In this document: in pieces, positions 13,301-22,300 of the stretch
How positions within the stretch are numbered: position 1 is the stretch's first letter
Layout: each line of letters begins with the position of its first letter
Assembly (NCBI GenBank): GCA_026874595.1
Contig: CM049306.1
Span: forward strand, 56,667,519-56,731,518
Length of the DNA stretch: 64,000 nt
DNA from: Sipunculus nudus
Lineage: Eukaryota; Annelida; Sipuncula; Golfingiida; Sipunculidae
Direction: 5' to 3'
The notes under the pieces: model-generated
What the model saw: the letters and a program-made list of their open reading frames with translations, nothing else
What the model was told of the DNA's origin: nothing
Database searches by the model: none
Position numbers and translations under genes: made by a program

Positions 13301-16300
13301 ATATAAACAGAAAAAAAATAAAACTCAAACATTTAAATTCATATAAAAATGATTCAAACCCTAATCTGTGTGTCACTCCTGACCAAGAATGAACACTGTA
13401 TAAACCAAGATGATGTAATATGAGTGCATCAATGAATAAACATTCTTAGCATATTCTAATGGGGTGCATATTCTAACGAGGGACCAGAACTTTATGTTAC
13501 ATCCAAGAACAATGTAGGTTGGTAAAGTTTCCAATCAAACAAACAAAGTCAATTAAACATACCTGTTCTGAGACACCTGAACCTCTATTTAAAATCTGAT
13601 AGGCATCATTGGTTGTAAAAACTTGTAGGCTCCACCCACAAAGTGCATACAGCCAATCAAAATCAGTGGGAGGAGCTAAGTTTGGGATATCTCCACCAAT
13701 CAGAGAAGCAGGGCTGGGCATCTGATTGGTTGTTATTCTGAAATAAGAAAAAGTAAATATTAATGAAACAAATAATATAGAGTATATTTTTTATCAAATC
13801 ATTTAAATAAAACTGGAATTATAATTGGAGTTAAATTTCTATTATAAAAAAAATTCTGGCTGCTTAGTCTCATATGGACTGAAGTGAGCTTGATAAATTC
13901 TATGATTATATTTTAAGGGTTTGATAAAATCTGAATTACATGGTAAGTTTAATAAATGCTAGATGATGAAACAAGTTTAATAAAATCTTGATTATGACAT
14001 AAGTTTTACCAGTGCTGGGTGATAAATAAAATTTAATAAAAATGGACTGGGAGGCCTTAGTGTTTACTCTTGCTAGAGATATGATGTCCAGAGGAAAAAA
14101 AATCCAACAGTGAGTGAGAATGGCAGAAATCTGTATTTTGGTAAAAATATGAATTTTTATAAAGCATAACACTAAGACATCTCCATTTGCACAAGTCTAT
14201 TTTAGCCTCTTCTATAAGGGCACCTAATGTGAACCACTAAAATAATCCAATCGGAATATTCTGTAACTTCTCACTTAATGGCATATCATTCTGAAAGTGT
14301 TGTTATTATTATTTGAGAGGTTCAACTATTGTTTAATTTGACTGAAAACCATTCTCTTTGTTAATGAAGGAAGGATAAAAGAAAGTCAAGAAAAAATAGA
14401 ATATCAGCAAAAGCTGACAAAAGCCCTCAGCCAAATTAGCAGTATTTATGGGTAGTAACAGTAACAAGTATCCATGTAATATTTGTTCTCACATGGATGT
14501 ATATCTGTACATATGTCTCTTGTTCTATATGTGAATTGGTACTAGAGAGGTATGTAGCAACTTTAAATTTGTAGGTCTTGCCCCAGTCTTTTTAAGTCAT
14601 GCAACACTTAAAGGCCAATGACAATTCCACATTCCAAAACAATCCATCCAGTGGTTCCTGAGAAATAAGCTCCTAATTTTTTTCTATTATAAGCTCTGTG
14701 ACCTTGAGAAGTAGGTCAAGGTCATCCATCTTCAAACTTGACTGAGATTTTGTTGACATGTATCAACACCAAAGAAATGAAATTCCTGTGTTGAAGACTT
14801 TTGGAGATATCCTGCTCACAAGGCAAAAATTGAAAAATTCAATAAAAATTCTTTAAAATCAGATATTGGAGGTGTCATCCCCAACCTTGTGCAGCAGGTA
14901 GTAGTGCCAGGTTCAGACCATCAGTGCCAATAATCATAGCATGTTTTATAACAATCTACCCAGTGGTTCCTGAGAAATAAGGTTATAAGTTTTTTCTATA
15001 ATTCACTCTAAACCCTAAAAATATAAATCAAGGTCACCCATCTTCGAACTTGACTGAGATTTTGTTAATTCACATCAGCACCGAAGAAAAAAAATTCCTA
15101 CAGTAAATCCTTTTCAAGATACTCCGCTCACAAGGTGAATGTTAACACATGCTGTTTTTTTTCTATAATTAACTCTAAAATGTCAAAAAATATGTCAAGG
15201 TCATCCATCTTCGAATTTGACTGAGATTTTATTAATATACATCAGCACTAGAGAAATAAAATTCCTACAATAAATCCTTTTCGAGATATTCTGCTCACAA
15301 GGTAAATGTTAACACATGCTGGTTTTTTTTCAATAATTCACCCTAAAATGTTGAAAAATGAGTCAAGGTTACCCATCTTTGAACCTGACCAAGATTTTGT
15401 TAATATACATCAACACAGAAGAAATAAAATTCCTACGATAAATTCTTCACAACGTAAATGTTAACACACCAGACGGTTGGATGGACGCAGGCTTGGGTGA
15501 CCACAATAGCCCTTCAGCCTCTAAGGCTGAGGGCTAAAAATGATAGCTTGGATTGTATAAATCTAGTAATTGGTATATCTTAAATTTCAGTTACATATAA
15601 CTATAAGTATATACATCCAACTTGCAGTTTATAATCACTTAAAATGAATAAAAAATTTCCAATATAATGTGAAATGGATAATTGTTTGTATTCAACATAT
15701 GCCATAACATCATTCATTAGACACACCTGACTGTATACGTATGCATGCCAGTATTTCACAGTGATTCAGATATTTAATCTTTTATGATAAGTTTGATTCA
15801 AAACTGAAATTTAAAAAAACAATCTAAAAAATATTTTAGTATGAACAAAACCTAATGACACATCTGACATTTAAGTCAAAACTGGATCCCAGTGACGAAT
15901 TTGAAATATCATATTGCAGATGCAAATGAAAAATGTGCAGACAGATGGACAGTCAGATGAGGCTGATCAATACTGATAGAAGCTGGAGGATGCTTCTACT
16001 TATATCACAGAAATATAAGATATCAGTGGTTTGTCTATGAGACACATCTCTATTCAAGGCAATTCAAGTGTTATGAAGTAAGGACATGGCTTATCTGTCA
16101 TTTGAGATATTTCAAGGAATATTTTACATTTCATGTTTCACAAATACAAATTTGGTTTCAGCATGTCAGACTGAAGAATCAATGACTTTTAATTATGGAT
16201 TGATAAACAGAGCCAGTCATTTGGTCAAAAAGTGTACTAAAAAAGCTAGAGATTAGTCCGGTTTATGTCAACTGACAGGGTACCTCGAAGCCATGAGGCC

Positions 16301-19300
16301 TTGTCAGAAATGATGAAAATATCTGCATCCTCATGGAGCCTTAATGTGCATTCCTCACTGAAGGATGTAACGACACTCTGACAGCCAGTACCCTGGTCGT
16401 AGACTCACTAATGTCAGAGGGCCGAAATGGCGCTGCATAAGCATAGGCTTCCTTCTTAATTTAATTAGGAGAATATTGTGGCCATCATACCTTGCAGCCA
16501 TCACAGACAACCATAAAGAACTATATCAAGTCTCTTTAAACTGAAATAATGTTGTCAAGTGAATAATGTATTTCCCTTGTTGGGAGAATTGTAGGACACA
16601 ATTAAAATCTGTTGTTTTATACTAGTCCGTGTATATCTGAGAACTCTTCCTAAGAACTTTCTGTAATAAGCTCTTTGCCTATCTATGGCTGGTTGTGCAC
16701 ACCCTAAGCAGAGACTGGCCCAGCTATGGAATAAAGACCTCATCAACTTGGAACATAGTCAGCCAAACATACCATGTACAAGTGCTTGCCTAGGTGCTGT
16801 GGTATGAGCAGGATCATTCCCAATCCAGATCATATCACTACTGGTATATCCCCATTCACTACACATAACCCTTTTGAAATCAGTTCAGCAAGGTCAAAAC
16901 AAAAGGTCTCATGCACTCACACCTCCTGGGGGGTCTTCTGGGGACGGCCTTAAACAGGGAACAGAACATGCAATGTGGAACAGGGGCGTAATTTACAGAA
17001 TGGAACAAAGATATGAAACAGGTAATTACTTTTAAATCGATGAATGTTGCATGACATAATTTATAGTAATAAACATACTTCAACATATGCGATTTGTTAT
17101 ATTTTTTATTTTAACCCCTGTTCAGCCTTCCATGTTTCAGGCCATCTCCAGAAGACTCCCAAGGAGGGGTGAGTGAGGCCTTTTGTTTTGACTTTGCCGA
17201 ACTTAAATCAAAAGGCCAAAGCGTAGTGAATGGTATATCCCCTGCCATGCACTGGAGCAGGTGATAATGGACATGACTGATATTAACTTACTCATTCTTG
17301 TTCTGTGATGATTCTATAACTGTAATATAGGCCTGTACCACTTTTGATAGGGGGTACAAGAAATGAGGTCTCAGCTTCAGCTTCACACCCCTCTGCATGG
17401 AGCGTACCACTTCAGGATCCTCACCAGTCTTAAGAAGTACACTGGAATGTACAGAAACATAAAAAAAAAAAATAGATTATCTCATTATTCATAATGCCCC
17501 AACATTTCCCAATGTAAGTAATGTGTTGGATTTGTACTATGAAATTAAATGACAAGATTGAAAAAACACATCAACTATAAAAGTTACATCTTCAAATTAG
17601 TCATACAGTGTATTTTAGTTGATCCATGTATCATGTATCTCTGCCATAAAATGTATCTTAGTCATATAATGTGTCTTAGTTGCATCTTATATGTATCACA
17701 CATGTATTTCTAACAGACATTTTATGCTGGTGTAATCAAGACAATATTTTTGAATTAAATATCTGATCTTATATTAATTACCAAAGAATGCGGAAACACA
17801 GTGACAAATTTATGAATTTGAATGTTTATTTATTAAATTGTGTGAATTATAAACATCAAATATTTATCCCTTTTATAAAAGCACCATATATGTTAAATAC
17901 GACTCAATGAATACATTTATGCCAGATGTTTTGTATTTTTCAGTGTAAATTCAAGACACAGTATATATATATATATAAATCATTCAATAAAAAATCTCAT
18001 CTTTAATAAAAAAATATTCAGTTAATATTTCAGGCAAGAATATTCAAGTTTCATATGGTAAAAAAACCCAAGTAATTTAAAGTTTACCTGACTAGGGAGA
18101 ATTGTATGATTTCTTTCTTATTGTTATCCTGCTGTGTCTGTACAAGATCTGATACAGTCAAACACAGATACATCTCATGTTGTAAGTTACTCTTCACCCC
18201 ATTCAGATTTATCCACAGTTTCCTGGGGTTTGAGCAACCTTCAGCATAGGCACTGCCAAATCGTTTCACGAGGCTTGAAACACTCAGTGTGCTCAACTTG
18301 ACCTTGACATTGATTGGGTCAAGGGCATATTTCTCCACCTGCTTCAAATGCAGTTGGTTTTTATTTAATCTTTCTTTCTGTAGTTTAATTTGTTCTTTTG
18401 ACCTCTTTGGCTTCACTGATGAATTAGGTTGTATTAGTTTTCTATTCCAAGCATTTTTTGTTGTAGAGTTTGGTTTTGGGCCAGCAGGTGGCGCTGGTAT
18501 CCTTGGTGACTGTTGCCATGAGGAGGATGTTTCAGTAAGAAACACGGGATGCCTTGGAGTAGCTGGCTCAAGGGGTTGGCATCTGGATTTCCTGTGTAGG
18601 ACCCAACCTGGCATTTTGCCAATACACTGTGCTCCACAATCTGATACAAACTTGACTGGTGTATCTTGCGGATACTTTCCATCCAGCAAATTGCCAGCAA
18701 AAGTCAAAAATGATAGGTTTTCTCGCACTTCTCCATTCTCTTTATTAATGATGTCCGTCCTATTCTTTGTCAATGACTTTTCTTCTGATGTTAACGGGCT
18801 CTGTTTATTGGGTGAAGATCCACTTTTTCGTTTTTGTGTTTTTCGTTTTGGGTTTCTTCCAGCTTGTTTTGCAGATTCGAATTTCTGATATGCATCCTCT
18901 AAATAGTCTGAAAAGGAAACATTATAACGATCCTGCCACTCGTCCTGTTTAGTAGATTTTTTGTACTTTCTCAGTTCCCTCTTTTCTGCTCTTGTTTTAC
19001 GATGTTTCCCATGTTTAAAAACAACAGTGCGCAGCAGTGGTTTTTGTCTTCGCTTGAATTCTGCTTCAGACACAACCTCAACTTTCTGACAGACTTGTAA
19101 CCTCCTACGTGGATGTTTTGGTATAAAGCCAAACCAATCAGGATAAGACTGGGTCGTAGCGGGTCGTTTATAATTCCACGAATTATCTGAGTCTTTCTTA
19201 ACTGCAATATAAATGATACCTGAGAGAAATCTTATTAAGGCATTGGTCCATTAAATTCACATATGCCGGTATTAAAATTGATTTTATGTTCATACACCCA

Positions 19301-22300
19301 TTTGTTACTTGTGGGTTTGTCTTTGTTATGTCTTATCTCTGGTACAGTGAAAGGGCTGAAACAGGATAAGTTTTGGACACAAGGACTTAATGAAATTATT
19401 TGATTCAAACTCCTTGACTTAAATTACTTAGATCTGCAAAGGACCTATAATGGGTACAAGGAAAGGATTACAAAATGGGAATTAAACATTTTTTTTTCTT
19501 CTATTACCCATTGTGCTAACACAGAAGAAGGTATAATTAGGCCTGTGAATTGTGAGTCATTATTTGAATAGATTGAAGAATTATTACCTTTCATTCAATT
19601 CTTAATTAAGTAATGACTTTCAGACTTTCTATGTCCAGTTGTTACAATTTGTGCCCTGTTAACCATTGACTGCATCTTAAGATGTCTCAAAAATAGAGAA
19701 AAAAAATTCGTAAAAACTGAAAAAATACAGGTGGTGCCACAAGACTGCAGAAACTGATGAAACATTCCATGATCAATATCCATGCAAAGAATCATGAGGA
19801 TCAATGCATTAGTTGTTCATATAATTGTGAGGGCCCTAAGAATGGATTCATTTATTGATTATTCACCTTTAATTCAATTCTTAATTAAGTAATGATTTTC
19901 AGACTTTTTGAGAAATAGAAGCAATTTTACCAACATAGGTGATAATAAATTTCAGCAAATAAAAGACAATGTAGCTCTTCCTCTGTTTGTTGCTGCCGTA
20001 TAAGTTCCTATATGAGTGGTCTGCCAGCAAAATTAAGATCACAAACAGATAAAGAGCTTCGACATCACAATCTGCACTGTCAAATTTAGGGGCTCACAGA
20101 GGATTTTGAGATGGTACAAAAATATGAATCATTTCAGAGGTTGATAATCAATTACAATTTAATCGAGGGCCTGCAATTCAATGTTTCTTTTCTTCAATGC
20201 ACTGTCACACCCCTAGTTTAAAGGTTTACACTTATCATAGTAGGGACAAACTCAGGATCTTAGGACAAGTAACCCATGGGTCATGATGCTCAGCTGACTA
20301 AGAAGACATTCACATAAAGAATTTTATCATCTGAATACCAAATTTTGTAGGTGGTATCTCAATTCAACTGAAGCTTAGCTCAGAGGATATGGGTAACAGA
20401 GACCTAATTTCAGGATTCCAAGGAGATTTTTCATGGACCCCATGTCAAGAGAGAAGATTCTCAGTCCAATCGTTACGATTTGTGCCCTGCTAACAGATGA
20501 CTGCATCTTAAGAGGTCTCAAAAATAGAGAAAAAAATTAGTAAAAATTGAAAAAATGCAGGTGGCGCCACCAGACTTTTGAAACTGATGAAACATTCCAT
20601 GATCAATATCTATGCAAAGAATCATGAGGAAATAAGTGTACCAGGAGTGCTAGCAGACTGATACATGACTCACTCATGGAGTATAGAAAAGAAAATGTTG
20701 CAAAATACAGATAACGGCAATATTTCCAACATTTTTTGGTTCACTAAGAGGGGCGCATTCCCTCTTAATCCCCCCTTTTAATCCACCCACAATAACCCTT
20801 TACTTCTTCTTCTAGTTGGCATAGTGATTCAAGTCAAAGGCAGTATTTACAAGTATTTCTTTGCCCTGTATTTCCATCATGATGAACAAAACATGAGCGA
20901 TTTTCCCTTCGATTATAGAGTTTTACCGGATTTATTACACATAAACCCAAAATGCATTGTTGTTGTCATCGCTGTGTCTGTTACCGGATAACCATATGAA
21001 TATGTACTTAGCTGAACTGCTTAAATGTCTTAACTTAATATAGGTCTACATTAGCACTGACATCCTGATTTAGAGTCAATCACTTGCACTGCAATAATTT
21101 AATCAGTAATCACTGGCCACCCTTTTTAAGTAAATAGATCCAGAAAATGTGCATGTGTGTGTGTGTAATATGCATATATATACACATATACATACATGTA
21201 TGTTAGTGTGTATACCATAAAACCAGTTCTTATACCATGGAAAATTACAAAAATTTGGTTCTGAGGGGCTGGTACAGTGAATTAATACATTGCTCATGTA
21301 TTGTTATGTCGACAATCAGAGTACTGACACTATATAAATACTATATTTTTATTATTGTTATTATTATTACTATCAAGTCGTAATTACCTGCAAATACATG
21401 TTGAAGAGGCCTATTCTGATATCTGAGGACTATAAAATTAAACTAAAGATGATTCATTGAAATTTTCACAAAATGAATACGCTGATTCCACAGCAAACAG
21501 GCTGTTCATTTTGTTTATATCAATGTGTTTATATAACATACGGGGAGCCCACCAAAATAATCAAAGCACATACAACAAGGACACCCGGTGGTAGGTCAGA
21601 TGAACCAGAGGTTTGCAAATAGCATTTACAAATAAGGAATTTTTAATTTATGTAGCCAATCACATTCAGTTACATGGTTTTTCTGTTAGTCAACATGGGT
21701 TCATGTGCAGTGTTTAATGCAGATTGTTGATAAACATTATATAAAACAAGGTCATACATTATATGAACCTCTATTGGCAGGATGTAACTACATGATATCA
21801 ATATATAAAAAAGCCAGAAATCATAAAATTTCTACTTATAAGACAGGTGAATAGCTGGCTTTAAGGCCCAAAAAAAACGGTATGGTTCTCAGGCACTGCC
21901 TGCATCAATTTTAACTCCCTGCATCAAAAATTTTTATATTGACTTTTATCTTTCAAGAAGATAAAATAATACTATTTTGATAAGATTTCCTTTGTTATGT
22001 AGTGCTTTTACCTGTTTAGCAAAAAAATCTGTTAATATCACACGTTTCCCTGATCATATGACATTTTTAATCGAAAAATAAAAAAAAGGTAAAAAAATAA
22101 ATCACCTGCCCACACTGATTTCTGAAAAAAGTGTCTGAGAACCATATTTTTTTTTTGGCCTAAAACAAAATTAAATATTGCATTTAAACACCAAACCTAC
22201 TCACACAAGATGAATCGCCTTTCTCCTGGGTAGATCTCTTTTGAAACTGGATGAAAAATGGAAAACTTCACAACTGGCTTCAGTGTAGACCTAAAAATAA

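Noticed and set aside
18289-18888. 199-codon plus-strand frame
   Set aside because: It is the antisense of exon 3 of the RBR-like gene, whose splice phases support the minus strand.
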